A stretch of 64,000 bases of DNA from Flaviaestuariibacter flavus (GCF_004337505.1 NZ_SJZI01000003.1:62001-126000); one strand, 5' to 3'; shown: positions 7,277-15,631, counted from the first letter of the stretch. Notes: generated by a model not told the origin, from the sequence alone. Numbers and translations: made by a program.

Positions 7277-10090
7277 ATGCGGCAACACATGTATTTCCGG
7301 TCTGCTCTGATACTTGGCTTCATCCTTTTCCTCAACATCACCCTCCACGCGCAGTCGCGCATCGCGGGCAAGGTGCTCAACGACAAAAACGAGCCGCTGG
7401 CCGGCGTCAGCATCGCGGTAGCGGGCGGTGGCGGCACCAGCACCGGTGTAGACGGCAGCTTCCAGCTGGCACTGGCACCGGGCAAAACCTACACGCTTAC
7501 CATTACGGCCGTTGGCTATGCCGCGAAAACCATCAACGATTACGATCCTGCGAAAGACCCCGAGCTCACCATCGCCCTCGAAACCGCCGCGCGCAGCATG
7601 GATGCCGTGGTGGTTTCCGGGTCTTCTGGCCGCCGCCGCGAGTCGGTTACGTCGATGATCGCTTACCAGAAAAACACCAATACCGTAGCCCAGGTGGTAT
7701 CGGCCGAAGCCATCCGCCGCTCGCCCGACAAGAACACGGGCGAGGTGCTGCGCCGCGTAGCCGGCACCTCGTTGCTCGAAGGCAAATACCTGGTCGTGCG
7801 AGGCCTCGCCGACCGCTACAACCAGACGATGCTCAACGGTGTGCTCCTGTCGTCAACCGAACCAGACCGCAAGACCTTTTCCTATGACATCTTCCCAGCC
7901 TCGATGCTCGACAACATGGTCATCAACAAGGCCTTCGTGCCCGAGCTGCCCGGCGAGTGGGCCGGCGGCCTGGTGCAGATTAATACCAAGGAAATTCCCG
8001 CGACCGGTTTCCTGAATGCGCAGCTCGGCACCGGCTTCAACACCCGAACCATCGGAAAACCCTTCTACTCCTATCAGGGTGGCTCGCTCGACTTCCTCGG
8101 CATCGACGACGGCTACCGCGCCATCCCTGAAGGCGCCCAGTCGAAGTCGGGATTCAGCAGCACCGGCCCCGCCGCGCAGGCCGCCCTGGGCCGTCAGCTG
8201 CACAATCAGTGGACACCCGACCCGATGTCGCTGCAGCCGAATCAATCGGCACAGATCAATGGCGGTTTCAATACGCGCCTCTTCGGCAAAAAGCTCGGCG
8301 CAATGCTGGCCCTCACCTACAACCGCTCCTTCCGCCGCACCGACTACAGCAACACCTTTATCTCCAACCTGCAGGGCGACCGCGACTTTTTCTACACCAA
8401 CGAAAAGTACAATCAGGACGTGCTTGCCGGGGGGATGGCCAACTTCACCCTCCAGATCGACAACAACAATAAAATCGCGGTGCGCAACGTGCTTAACGTG
8501 AACAGCACCAAGTCGGTGATCGAGCGCCAGGGTCAGGACTACATCCTCGGCAGCGGCTCGGGGCAGAACATTACTGCCACCGAACTGGCGCTGCGTCAGA
8601 ACGTTTTCTTCAATACCCAGATTCAGGGCGATCATAACCTGTTTGGACGCAACGGCCTCAAAATCCAGTGGCGCGGCGGCTTCAACATCCTCGACCAGTA
8701 CATTCCTGACCAGCGTCGCCTGCAGTATGTGGAGGAAACACCGGGCAACAAGGACTACGTGGCCCTCATCGGCTCAGGCAACTCGCAGAAGTCGGGCTCC
8801 CGCTTCTACTCGATGCTGAGCGATTACATCTACAATGCCGGCGGCGATGTGAGCAAAAGCTTCAAATGGCTCGGTCAGAACCAGACCATCAAGGCCGGTT
8901 ACGCGCTCCAGGTAAAAGACCGCCTTTTCGACAGCCGTCCTTTCTTTTATGCGATCGCGCCCCGCACGCAGAATCCGAACGCATTGCTCCGGCTTCCGGC
9001 GAATGAGATCTTCGCACCCGCGCACGTTACCGGCGCCCCCGAGGCCTTCGAGTTCGACGAGCTTTCCGGTAAGCAGTATCGCTACCTCGCCAACACCATG
9101 CTCAACGCCGGCTATATTCAGTTCGACAATGCCTTCAGCGACAAGCTGCGCGCTGTGTGGGGCGTTCGCTACGAAAACTTCGACCAGCTGGTGGGCTCCG
9201 TGCATACTTCGGACGAACGCTACCTGCATTCGGTAGTGGGCGATTGGCTGCCGGGACTCAACCTGACCTACAAGCTCAACACCCGCACCAACATCCGCCT
9301 CTCGGGCTCGCAGACGGTGGTGCGCCCCGAATTTCGCGAGTTGAGCAACTTCGCCTTCTACGATTTCGAGCTCGGCGCTACGGTGCAGGGCGACCGGAGG
9401 CTAGTGCGCACGAAGGTCACGAATGCGGACCTCCGTTACGAGCTCTATCCCCGCGCCGGAGAACTGTTTACGGTCGGCGTGTTCTACAAGTATTTTGAAA
9501 AACCAATCGAGCTGTTTCCGAACCAGTCGGGTGTGGGTTCTTCCAACACGTTCAACTTCCTCAACGCCACATCGGCACAAGGTGCCGGTGTTGAACTGGA
9601 GGTGCGCAAGAAGCTGGATTTCGTGCCGGGGATGCAGAACTTCACGTTCTCTTCGAACGTATCGGTCATCTACAACCGTGTGAAGTTCGATGCGCAGGTG
9701 GCCGACCGCCCGATGCAAGGACAGAGCCCCTACCTCCTCAACTTCGGCCTTCAGTACGACCTGGAGAAATACGGAATCACCGGCAACCTGCTGTTCAACC
9801 GCATCGGTCGCCGCATCCTCTTCGCCGGAAATGTCAACCAGAGCACGGGCGTCGGCATCCCGGAGATCTGGGAGAACCCGCGCTCCCTCCTCGACCTGCA
9901 GCTCGGAAAGAAGGTACTCTCCGGCAAGGGCGAAGTAAGGATCAACCTCTCCGACATCCTTAACCAGCCCGCCATCTTCTACCACGATCTCGACAACAAC
10001 AAAAAGTTCAACAGTAACAAAGACGTACAGGCCATCCGCCGCATCTACGGAACCGGCGTGGGTGTCACGTTCGCGTACAACTTTAAGTAA
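7277..10090 (+). CDS. TonB-dependent outer membrane receptor
   Basis: 937 residues. A signal peptide (about 1-26, ending LHAQ) is followed by a carboxypeptidase-like regulatory domain (about 27-105, SRIAGKVLNDKNEPLAGVSI), a plug domain (about 115-245, with VVVSGSSGRRRES and LVVRGLADRYNQTMLNGV) and a long beta-barrel ending in GTGVGVTFAYNFK, with a terminal aromatic-rich strand. It would import a ligand across the outer membrane using TonB-ExbBD energy. The substrate is not visible. A near-consensus -7 element (GAGCTTTG, 7262-7269) is 7 bp before the ATG; an alternative start is the Met at 7289. The next gene, a surface lipoprotein, starts 96 bp downstream and is probably its partner. Confidence 0.93.
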   Translation: MRQHMYFRSALILGFILFLNITLHAQSRIAGKVLNDKNEPLAGVSIAVAGGGGTSTGVDGSFQLALAPGKTYTLTITAVGYAAKTINDYDPAKDPELTIALETAARSMDAVVVSGSSGRRRESVTSMIAYQKNTNTVAQVVSAEAIRRSPDKNTGEVLRRVAGTSLLEGKYLVVRGLADRYNQTMLNGVLLSSTEPDRKTFSYDIFPASMLDNMVINKAFVPELPGEWAGGLVQINTKEIPATGFLNAQLGTGFNTRTIGKPFYSYQGGSLDFLGIDDGYRAIPEGAQSKSGFSSTGPAAQAALGRQLHNQWTPDPMSLQPNQSAQINGGFNTRLFGKKLGAMLALTYNRSFRRTDYSNTFISNLQGDRDFFYTNEKYNQDVLAGGMANFTLQIDNNNKIAVRNVLNVNSTKSVIERQGQDYILGSGSGQNITATELALRQNVFFNTQIQGDHNLFGRNGLKIQWRGGFNILDQYIPDQRRLQYVEETPGNKDYVALIGSGNSQKSGSRFYSMLSDYIYNAGGDVSKSFKWLGQNQTIKAGYALQVKDRLFDSRPFFYAIAPRTQNPNALLRLPANEIFAPAHVTGAPEAFEFDELSGKQYRYLANTMLNAGYIQFDNAFSDKLRAVWGVRYENFDQLVGSVHTSDERYLHSVVGDWLPGLNLTYKLNTRTNIRLSGSQTVVRPEFRELSNFAFYDFELGATVQGDRRLVRTKVTNADLRYELYPRAGELFTVGVFYKYFEKPIELFPNQSGVGSSNTFNFLNATSAQGAGVELEVRKKLDFVPGMQNFTFSSNVSVIYNRVKFDAQVADRPMQGQSPYLLNFGLQYDLEKYGITGNLLFNRIGRRILFAGNVNQSTGVGIPEIWENPRSLLDLQLGKKVLSGKGEVRINLSDILNQPAIFYHDLDNNKKFNSNKDVQAIRRIYGTGVGVTFAYNFK

Positions 10091-10142
10091 TGTGCTGATT
10101 TGCTAATGGGGTATTGGAATAAGATTAAAAAGGCACCAACAG

Positions 10143-10182
10143 ACTAATTAACTACTTAACTAATAAACGATTTAACCAATCA
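10143..10182 (+). repeat. period-8 repeat in a gene leader, family I
   Basis: Five 8-bp units (ACTAATTA, ACTACTTA, ACTAATAA, ACGATTTA, ACCAATCA) run up to 5 bp before the ATG of the lipoprotein gene. The unit ACCAATCA occurs again, in the same position relative to a start codon, at 33497-33504. The low GC content of this leader would keep the start region unstructured. Confidence 0.75.
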
Positions 10183-10186
10183 CATC

Positions 10187-11596
10187 ATGAAACGCATCCT
10201 GATCCTTTCAGCTGCATCGCTTCTGGTCTTCGCCTCCTGCCGTAAAATCCAGGTGGACGGCATTGACAACAACACCGGTGGCGGTACCACCATCACGTCG
10301 GAGTCGGCAATCCTTTCGGGCGCCATCGGTTCCGACCTGACCCTCCGCTCGGGCAAGACCTACACGCTGCGCGGTATCGTTTACGTAGTGAACGGCGCTC
10401 AGCTCACCATCGAGCCGGGAGTGACCATCCTGGGTGACAAGAACTCGCGCGGTACGCTCGTGATCACCCGCGGCTCGCGCATCAATGCCACCGGCACTGC
10501 CAGCCAGCCCATCGTGTTCACTTCGAGCGAAGGCTCCGGCAGCCGCCCCGGCGACTGGGGTGGGCTTGTGATCCTGGGCCGTGCCCGCACCAATGCCGCC
10601 TACAACGGTACGGCCGGCCTCGGTGAAGCAGAAGGCGGTATCAACAACGGCGACGGCTATGGCCTTTACGGCGGCACCGATGATAACGACAACAGCGGTA
10701 CGCTGAAGTATGTGCGCATCGAGTATGCCGGTTATGCCTTCCTGCCCGACAAAGAGCTGAACGGACTAAGCCTGTATGCCGTAGGTCGTGGCACCACGAT
10801 CTCTTATGTGGAAGTGGCCTGGGCGGCCGACGACTCCTTCGAGTGGTTCGGCGGTACGGTGAATGCCGACCATATCATCGCCTACAAAGGACTCGATGAC
10901 GACTTCGACACCGACAACGGCTTCTCCGGCAAGGTGCAGTTCGCCATTGGCATCCGCGACTCCGCCGTGGCCGATATCTCCGGTTCCAACGGCTTCGAGA
11001 GCGACAACGATGCAGCCGGCTCCACGCTGACGCCGCAAACGAGCGCCATCTTCGCCAACGTTACCTCGGTAGGTCCGAAAGCGGTGCTGAATACGATCGG
11101 GAACACCTACTACCGCAACGCCGCGCAGATCCGCCGCAACTCCTCGCTGTCGGTGATCAACTCGGTGCTCATGGGTTGGAACACCGGCCTGCTGATCGAT
11201 GCGTCGACGGGCCGCCCCACCGACCTCAATATCACCGGCACGACGCCGACGTTGTGGTGGCGCGGCAATATCATCTCCGGCACCATTGCCGCCAACCAGG
11301 TGAAGTATTCGGCCAGCACCAATGCCGCTACCGGCTGGACCACCGCCGACGCGCTCGCCTGGCACAACACGACATCGTTCAACAACCTGCTCCTGGCCAC
11401 CAACAACGAGGTGGGTTATGCCGATGCGTTCAATTACAACAACCCTGACTTTACGGTAAGCACCACCTCCCCGCTGCTGACCAACAGCTATGCGGCCACC
11501 GATGCCCGCTTCAACGGCATGACGGCGGTAAACTACCGCGGCGCCGTTGGCCCGAACGACACCTGGTATAAGGGCTGGACACGTTTTGGGAACTAA
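10187..11596 (+). CDS. surface lipoprotein with beta-helix-like repeats
   Basis: 469 residues. A lipoprotein signal peptide ends at LVFASC (Cys about 17). The body begins with SAILSGAIGSDLTLRSGKTYTLRGIVYVVNGAQLTIEPGVTILGDKN and TLVITRGSRINATGTASQPIVF, a parallel beta-helix pattern. Aromatic and acidic surface segments follow, such as DDSFEWFGGTVNADH and KGLDDDFDTDNGFSGK. It is encoded 96 bp after a TonB-dependent receptor, in the place a SusD-type lipoprotein would occupy, but it is not SusD-like. It is therefore probably an outer-membrane partner that captures the same ligand. The substrate is unknown. Confidence 0.8.
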   Translation: MKRILILSAASLLVFASCRKIQVDGIDNNTGGGTTITSESAILSGAIGSDLTLRSGKTYTLRGIVYVVNGAQLTIEPGVTILGDKNSRGTLVITRGSRINATGTASQPIVFTSSEGSGSRPGDWGGLVILGRARTNAAYNGTAGLGEAEGGINNGDGYGLYGGTDDNDNSGTLKYVRIEYAGYAFLPDKELNGLSLYAVGRGTTISYVEVAWAADDSFEWFGGTVNADHIIAYKGLDDDFDTDNGFSGKVQFAIGIRDSAVADISGSNGFESDNDAAGSTLTPQTSAIFANVTSVGPKAVLNTIGNTYYRNAAQIRRNSSLSVINSVLMGWNTGLLIDASTGRPTDLNITGTTPTLWWRGNIISGTIAANQVKYSASTNAATGWTTADALAWHNTTSFNNLLLATNNEVGYADAFNYNNPDFTVSTTSPLLTNSYAATDARFNGMTAVNYRGAVGPNDTWYKGWTRFGN

Positions 11597-11643
11597 GCCC
11601 AGCCCCCATGCCCTTCCAAACCTCCCCAGGGGGAGGCTTACGA

Positions 11644-11675
11644 AAAAGCCCGGATCGCAAGCGATCCGGGCTTTT
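11644..11675. terminator. bidirectional terminator
   Basis: Perfect 15-bp stem AAAAGCCCGGATCGC with its complement around a two-base loop, flanked by A and T runs. It separates the plus-strand lipoprotein gene from the convergent 148-residue gene. Confidence 0.9.
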
Positions 11676-11720
11676 CTATTAGCTATCGACCTGACGATTA
11701 ATCGAAGATAAAATGAATGG

Positions 11721-12167
11721 TCAGCCTAGGTGCCTCCGCCAGCTGGCGAAGACCGGGGGCCTGAGCTCCTCGCGCCCCACCAGCATCAGGATGCCGGCAA
11801 GTTCTTCGGGCGAGCGGCCGGCCGCCGACCAGGTAAAGCGGTCGATGGCTTTGCCATCTACTTCGAGCGCGAGCTCATTGCCTTCGGTGCGGAAGCGCAT
11901 GCGCACGCCTTCCACCTCGAGGCTGCCGCGCAGGGGATGGTGGCTATCGAAGCGGCAGGTGCCGGTGCGGATGCCGTATTCAGAAAAAAGCTGCAGGCGT
12001 GCGGAGAACGGTTGGCGCTCGATGATAAATACGCGCTGCTCGTTTTCGGAATGAAGCCGCAGCGAGTGCGTGTGCTCGTTATAGCGGATGGACAGGGCAG
12101 AGCGCCCTTCCTGCTCCACCGAAATGCGGCCCGGCTGGGTGGGGTCGGTATAGATCCGGTTTGCCAT
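11721..12167 (-). CDS. hypothetical protein, 148 residues
   Basis: Not recognised. It begins MANRIYTDPTQPGRISVEQEG and consists of alternating polar and hydrophobic strands (LSIRYNEHTHSLRLHSENEQRVFIIERQ), which suggests a small beta-sheet domain. It has no signal peptide and no membrane segment. Codon use fits the genome, and the gene ends 45 bp from the bidirectional terminator. No function can be assigned. Confidence 0.65.
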   Translation of the reverse strand: MANRIYTDPTQPGRISVEQEGRSALSIRYNEHTHSLRLHSENEQRVFIIERQPFSARLQLFSEYGIRTGTCRFDSHHPLRGSLEVEGVRMRFRTEGNELALEVDGKAIDRFTWSAAGRSPEELAGILMLVGREELRPPVFASWRRHLG

Positions 12168-12253
12168 GACCTTAAGTTCGCACGGAAACCGGGAATCGAA
12201 CCTCTGCGGGAAAAGTTTTCGATATTAAGTAATTGTTAACAGAACCCGCTGCT

Positions 12254-12514
12254 TTACGGCGCCACCGAGATGCGGGAGGCGATGGGAGCTGCCCGCTGAC
12301 CGAGAAGGCGGCCCACCTGGATGCGTACCGAGGGGTCGTCGGTGCCTTCTACCAGCCAGCCGTCGGAGGCGGGGCGGGCGGTGAGCTCGGGCAGGCTGCG
12401 GGTTTGCATACCATAAGGATGGGGGGCAGGATGGAAGCGTACTTGTTCCCCGTTATCGGATACGGAGTATCCCGCGGGGGTTTCATCAAAAAATAAGACG
12501 ACGGCGTAGTTCAT
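12254..12514 (-). CDS. hypothetical protein, 86 residues
   Basis: Not recognised. It starts MNYAVVLFFDETPAGYSVSD and looks soluble, with several Arg residues in the second half (VRIQVGRLLGQRAAPIASR). It lies on the minus strand in a run of small genes, 86 bp upstream (in transcription order) of the 148-residue gene, so the two may share a transcript. Support is limited to an intact frame with genome-like codon use. Confidence 0.55.
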   Translation of the reverse strand: MNYAVVLFFDETPAGYSVSDNGEQVRFHPAPHPYGMQTRSLPELTARPASDGWLVEGTDDPSVRIQVGRLLGQRAAPIASRISVAP

Positions 12515-12573
12515 AGTGTCTTACCTAATCCAAGCGCCGTGCCGGAATTCCTGCATGCTCCCCTTTGAAGCGA

Positions 12574-12729
12574 TCAGCAGGCTCCCAGCAGGGCCACCAG
12601 GATGCAGCCGCAGTGGAACAGCAGGAGCAGGAGCACCACCCACCGGAATGCGGCGCGGCGGCCGGTAAATGCAATATGCGACCGGAAAAGCCGCAGCAGG
12701 AGCAGGCGGGTGATGCGGGTTGTGGACAT
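12574..12729 (-). CDS. possible small membrane protein, 51 residues
   Basis: A short frame encodes MSTTRITRLLLLRLFRSHIA, a basic linker (TGRRAAFRW), and one strongly hydrophobic segment (VVLLLLLFHCGCILVALLG) at about residues 31-49. That is the layout of a small single-helix inner membrane protein with a basic cytoplasmic N-terminus. It occupies the same DNA as a cysteine- and serine-rich frame in another phase that looks like a shadow. It lies 59 bp upstream of the 86-residue gene on the same strand. Function unknown. Confidence 0.42.
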   Translation of the reverse strand: MSTTRITRLLLLRLFRSHIAFTGRRAAFRWVVLLLLLFHCGCILVALLGAC

Positions 12730-12908
12730 AAGCGTAAGTTGGCGACGGGATGTAAAGTGATCATGAAGTGAAGGTCAAGGCATCATGAACGTTTTCAATA
12801 ACGCAGGCTTCACATTGCCATAACAATTGATTTACGCGGCTGCGGGAAATTTGGTTTTTCCTCAAGCAGACTATATACCGCCGCTGTTTCCACAGTGGCT
12901 TTTTTCGT

Positions 12909-13020
12909 GCGCTGTGAACCGTGAGCCCGCGATGCGCGGTAATAAAGAACAGATGCCGTTGGCATTCGTTCTTTGTTTCAGGCCTCAGCCGCTCACGGGT
13001 AACGGTTCACGGCTCACGCT
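12909..13020. repeat. inverted period-7 repeat arms, family G
   Basis: On the minus strand the right arm (12990-13020) reads as units GTGAGCC, GTGAACC, GTTACCC and GTGAGCG, each 7 bp. A shorter inverted counterpart (GTGAACCGTGAGCCC) is at 12914-12928. The TGA stop of the histidine kinase gene (13014-13016) is part of the first unit. Confidence 0.7.
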
Positions 13021-14066
13021 TTCCGTGCGGCGAGCGTGAACCCGATGGTGGTGCCCACGCCTTCGGTGCTGCGCACGTGGATGGCGTGACCGTGGGCCTC
13101 GATAATGTGCTTACAGATGGAAAGTCCCAGGCCGGAGCCGGTAACGTCGCGGCCGCGGCCTTCGGGGGTGCGGTAGAAGCGCTCGAAGATGCGGCTCAGC
13201 GAGCCCTCGGGGATGCCCATACCGTCGTCGGAGATCTCGACGAGGATGTTCTTGCCATCGGTATTGTACATCGACGCGGTGACCGATCCGTTGGCGCGGC
13301 CGTACTTGATGGCGTTTTCTACGAGGTTGATCAGCACCTGCCGGATCTTTTCCTTGTCGGCCCACACCGCGATGGGCGCTTCGCAGCCCTTTTTGATCTG
13401 GAGGGCGATGTGTTGCGGCTCGGCGAGCAGCGAAAGGCTTTCGAACACTTCGCGTACCAGGTCCTGTATGATAAAGGAGCCGGGATGCAGCTTGAGCTCG
13501 CCGCGCTCGAGGCGCGAGATCTCGTCGAGGTCCTGGATAAGGTGGGAGAGGCGCTCTACGTTCTTCTGGGCTTTCTGCAAAAAGCGCTCGGTGATGGCCC
13601 GGTCTTCCACGGCGCCCTGGAGCAGGGTTTCGATATAGCCCTGGATGGCAAAGACGGGCGTTTTGAATTCGTGCGAAAGGTTCTGGAGAAACTCCTTGCG
13701 GAAGGTCTCGTTGCGTTTCAGCAGCTCGATCTCGCGGCGGCGCTGCTTGCCCCAGGCTTCCACGTCCTGCCGCACTTCGTCGATGCTTTTCTGGGGCAGG
13801 ATGTATTTGTAATAGGTTTCCTGTTTCTTGGATGCTTTTGTCTGGTAGATGAACTTGTAAATGAGCTTCAGCTTGCGGTAGATAAAGCGCTGGAAGATAT
13901 ACGAGATAAGCCCGTAGGAGCCGGCGAGGATGAGCACGAAGGCCACGGTGGCTTCCTTCCAGCTATGACCGCCATAGGCAAAGAACCCGAGCCCGATGGG
14001 TATGGAAAGCACCAGGGCCGTGAAGAGCGCGAGCTGGCGGGGGGAAAGGTTTTTTTCTTTGAACAT
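13014..14066 (-). CDS. sensor histidine kinase, PhoR-like
   Basis: 350 residues. Two membrane helices (about 9-29 and 39-58) are followed by a linker, a HisKA dimerisation domain with the phospho-acceptor motif LSHEFKTP (His about 132), and an ATPase domain with the N box (LINLVENAIKYG), G1 (DDGMGIPEG) and G2 (GSGLGLSICKHI). There is no large extracytoplasmic domain, as in PhoR-type kinases that sense through partners. The start at 14066 is preferred; the frame extends upstream into a repeat arm. It is transcribed after the response regulator gene, separated by 213 bp of repeats. Assignment to phosphate control is inference from the domain layout. Confidence 0.9.
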   Translation of the reverse strand: MFKEKNLSPRQLALFTALVLSIPIGLGFFAYGGHSWKEATVAFVLILAGSYGLISYIFQRFIYRKLKLIYKFIYQTKASKKQETYYKYILPQKSIDEVRQDVEAWGKQRRREIELLKRNETFRKEFLQNLSHEFKTPVFAIQGYIETLLQGAVEDRAITERFLQKAQKNVERLSHLIQDLDEISRLERGELKLHPGSFIIQDLVREVFESLSLLAEPQHIALQIKKGCEAPIAVWADKEKIRQVLINLVENAIKYGRANGSVTASMYNTDGKNILVEISDDGMGIPEGSLSRIFERFYRTPEGRGRDVTGSGLGLSICKHIIEAHGHAIHVRSTEGVGTTIGFTLAARKA

Positions 14067-14109
14067 GGCGGAAGGAGGAAGATAGCGAAGAAAAGAAGGA
14101 GGGAAGATT

Positions 14110-14266
14110 ACATGAGTAAATGAATACATGATTACATGAGGGCAGAAGCAGATCTACTGAACTCGGATCTCAGGATCCCGGATCTGAATCAAATCAGACC
14201 TCGGAGATCGGAGATCAATAAATTCCCTCCCCGGCTCATGTAATCATGTACTCATGTAATCATTTG
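14110..14266. repeat. inverted period-8 repeat arms, family D, with family B centre
   Basis: Left arm 14110-14141 has units ACATGAGT, AAATGAAT, ACATGATT and ACATGAGG. Right arm 14237-14268 has units CATGTAAT, CATGTACT, CATGTAAT and CATTTGCT, the approximate reverse complement. The centre (14160-14218) contains GGATCTCA/GGATCCCG/GATCTGAA-type units resembling family B. The whole fills the space between the response regulator and kinase genes of one operon. Confidence 0.82.
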
Positions 14267-14279
14267 CTCTCCCCTCGAA

Positions 14280-14960
14280 TCACAGATCAAACTTATAGCC
14301 TACCCCCTTCACCGTCGTAATACAGTCGATCCCCAGCTTCTGGCGGATCTTGCGGATGTGCACGTCGATGGTGCGGTCGCCGACGATGACGTCGTTGCCC
14401 CACACCTGGCTCAGGATCTCGTTGCGGAGAAATACCTTGCCGGGGCGGGTGGCGAGCAGGTGAAGGAGCTCGAATTCTTTCTTGGCCAGCACGAAGGAGC
14501 GGCCCTGGTACTGCACCTCGAAGCGCTCAGGGTCGATCACAAGACCGTTGACCTCCAGGACGCGGTTTTCACCCTTGGGCGTGGCGCGGCGCAGGAGGGC
14601 CTGCACCTTACTCACAAAAACCTTGGGCGAAACGGGCTTGGCGATATAGTCGTCGGCGCCGGTGCCGAGGCCCTTGATCTGGGTGGCCTCGTCGTTGAGC
14701 GCGGTGAGGAAGATGATGAGCGTGTCTTTGAGCGCGGGCTGGGCGCGGAGGATCTGGCAGACCTCCACGCCGGTCTTGCCGGGCATCATGATGTCGAGCA
14801 CTACCAGGTCGGGCTGCAGGCTCTGGGCCTTCGCCACCGCCTCGTCGCCGTCTTCGGCGGTAAACACCTGGTAGCCTTCCCGCGCCAGGTTGAACTGGAG
14901 GATCTCCAGGATATCGGGCTCGTCGTCGGCGATCAGTACTTTCCAGGAACGGTTGTCCAT
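14280..14960 (-). CDS. OmpR/PhoB-family response regulator
   Basis: 226 residues. The receiver domain (about 1-120) has the acidic pocket ADDEPD, the phosphorylated Asp in LVVLDIMMPGKTG (Asp56), the conserved Thr (FLTA) and Lys108 in IAKPVSP. The C-terminal winged helix (about 130-226) contains FVLAKKEFELLHLL, FLRNEILSQVWG, DRTIDVHIRKIRQKLG and GVGYKF. It is a DNA-binding regulator activated by the kinase encoded downstream on the same strand. PhoB similarity is good but the regulated genes cannot be seen; the receptor-lipoprotein pair at 7.3-11.6 kb is a neighbour that could belong to its regulon. Confidence 0.92.
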   Translation of the reverse strand: MDNRSWKVLIADDEPDILEILQFNLAREGYQVFTAEDGDEAVAKAQSLQPDLVVLDIMMPGKTGVEVCQILRAQPALKDTLIIFLTALNDEATQIKGLGTGADDYIAKPVSPKVFVSKVQALLRRATPKGENRVLEVNGLVIDPERFEVQYQGRSFVLAKKEFELLHLLATRPGKVFLRNEILSQVWGNDVIVGDRTIDVHIRKIRQKLGIDCITTVKGVGYKFDL

Positions 14961-15037
14961 GCGTTCAGATGTGTGCCGCAAACCTAAAGGAAAAGCGGGG
15001 CGGTTCATAGTTCGTTAATGATAACTTAACTAAAGAA

Positions 15038-15060
15038 GGGTTCTGGGGTTCTGGGGATGG
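15038..15060. repeat. family A repeat, left arm of a pair
   Basis: Two TTCTGGGG units plus flanks. It is inverted relative to 15554-15587. The two arms enclose the four-helix-bundle gene, and the sequence outside them is also similar (AAGAAG next to the arm on each side). Confidence 0.7.
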
Positions 15061-15161
15061 TTTCAATGTCGTTGGAAAAGTATCCGGCGGCCTGTTTAAA
15101 ACAGCAAAAAATAGCGGGTAAAATCACCGGGAACTGAAAAAAGGCATATTTAGTTTCGGAC

Positions 15162-15548
15162 ATGCCTACTTTCAAACGTATCGAAGATATCGAGGCCTGG
15201 CAGCTCGCCCGGTCGCTTTTCAGGGAAATTCTGCAGATCTGTGAAGAAACGGGGTTGGCGAAAGACTTTAAGCTCCGCGACCAGATCAAAGCCTCCTCGG
15301 GTTCGGTGATGGATAATATCGCCGAAGGGTTTGGAAGGGGCGGAAATAAAGAGTTCGTTCAGTTTCTTGAAGTTAGTCATGCCTCCTGCACAGAAACACA
15401 ATCACAGCTTTATCGCGTACTCGACAACCGCTTTATAGACCAGGAGCGGTTTGATCATATTTACAACATCGCGAAGCGCACCGATGGTGCCGTGCTGGGT
15501 TTAATCCGCTACCTTCAGAGCAGTGACTTTCGCGGTCCACGGTTCTAA
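15162..15548 (+). CDS. four-helix bundle protein (S23/intervening-sequence family)
   Basis: 128 residues with the family signature: IEDIEAWQLARSLFREILQI at the start, DQIKASSGSVMDNIAEGFGRGGNKEFVQFLEVSHASCTETQSQL in the middle, and a C-terminal helix with RTDGAVLGLIRYL. These proteins were first found encoded in intervening sequences of 23S rRNA genes and are related in fold to the Avd accessory proteins of diversity-generating retroelements; their own function is unclear. Here no rRNA gene is nearby. A near-consensus -7 element (TAGTTTCG, 15151-15158) lies 3 bp before the ATG. The gene sits alone between inverted family A arms. Confidence 0.93.
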   Translation: MPTFKRIEDIEAWQLARSLFREILQICEETGLAKDFKLRDQIKASSGSVMDNIAEGFGRGGNKEFVQFLEVSHASCTETQSQLYRVLDNRFIDQERFDHIYNIAKRTDGAVLGLIRYLQSSDFRGPRF

Positions 15549-15553
15549 ACCAA

Positions 15554-15587
15554 CCTCAGAACCCCAGAATCCCAGAACCTCAGAACC
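15554..15587. repeat. family A repeat, right arm of a pair
   Basis: Four 8-bp units CCTCAGAA, CCCCAGAA, TCCCAGAA and CCTCAGAA start 6 bp after the stop codon of the four-helix-bundle gene, inverted relative to 15038-15060. Confidence 0.85.
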
Positions 15588-15619
15588 GCTTCTTAACACC
15601 CTCATAAACCGGCGGGTAC

Positions 15620-15627
15620 TAAATTTG
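15620..15627 (+). promoter_or_regulatory. -7 promoter element of the 744-residue protein gene
   Basis: TAAATTTG matches the Bacteroidota consensus TAnnTTTG exactly. It ends 4 bp before the ATG at 15632, so the mRNA would be leaderless or start just inside the frame; in the latter case translation could begin at the Met at 15641. Confidence 0.6.
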
Positions 15628-15631
15628 CTCT

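Noticed and set aside
7277-11596. The receptor-lipoprotein pair as a SusCD system
   Set aside because: The lipoprotein has no SusD/RagB TPR-type features; the receptor lacks the typical SusC signature segments.
12525-12764. 79-codon cysteine- and serine-rich minus-strand frame
   Set aside because: It is the shadow of the 51-residue membrane protein frame and has no protein-like pattern.
12827-13039. Plus-strand frame upstream of the kinase gene end
   Set aside because: It overlaps the family G repeat arms and the 3' end of the kinase gene; no protein-like composition.
15162-15548. The four-helix-bundle gene as part of a diversity-generating retroelement
   Set aside because: It is only distantly like Avd; no reverse transcriptase, template repeat or variable repeat is present nearby.
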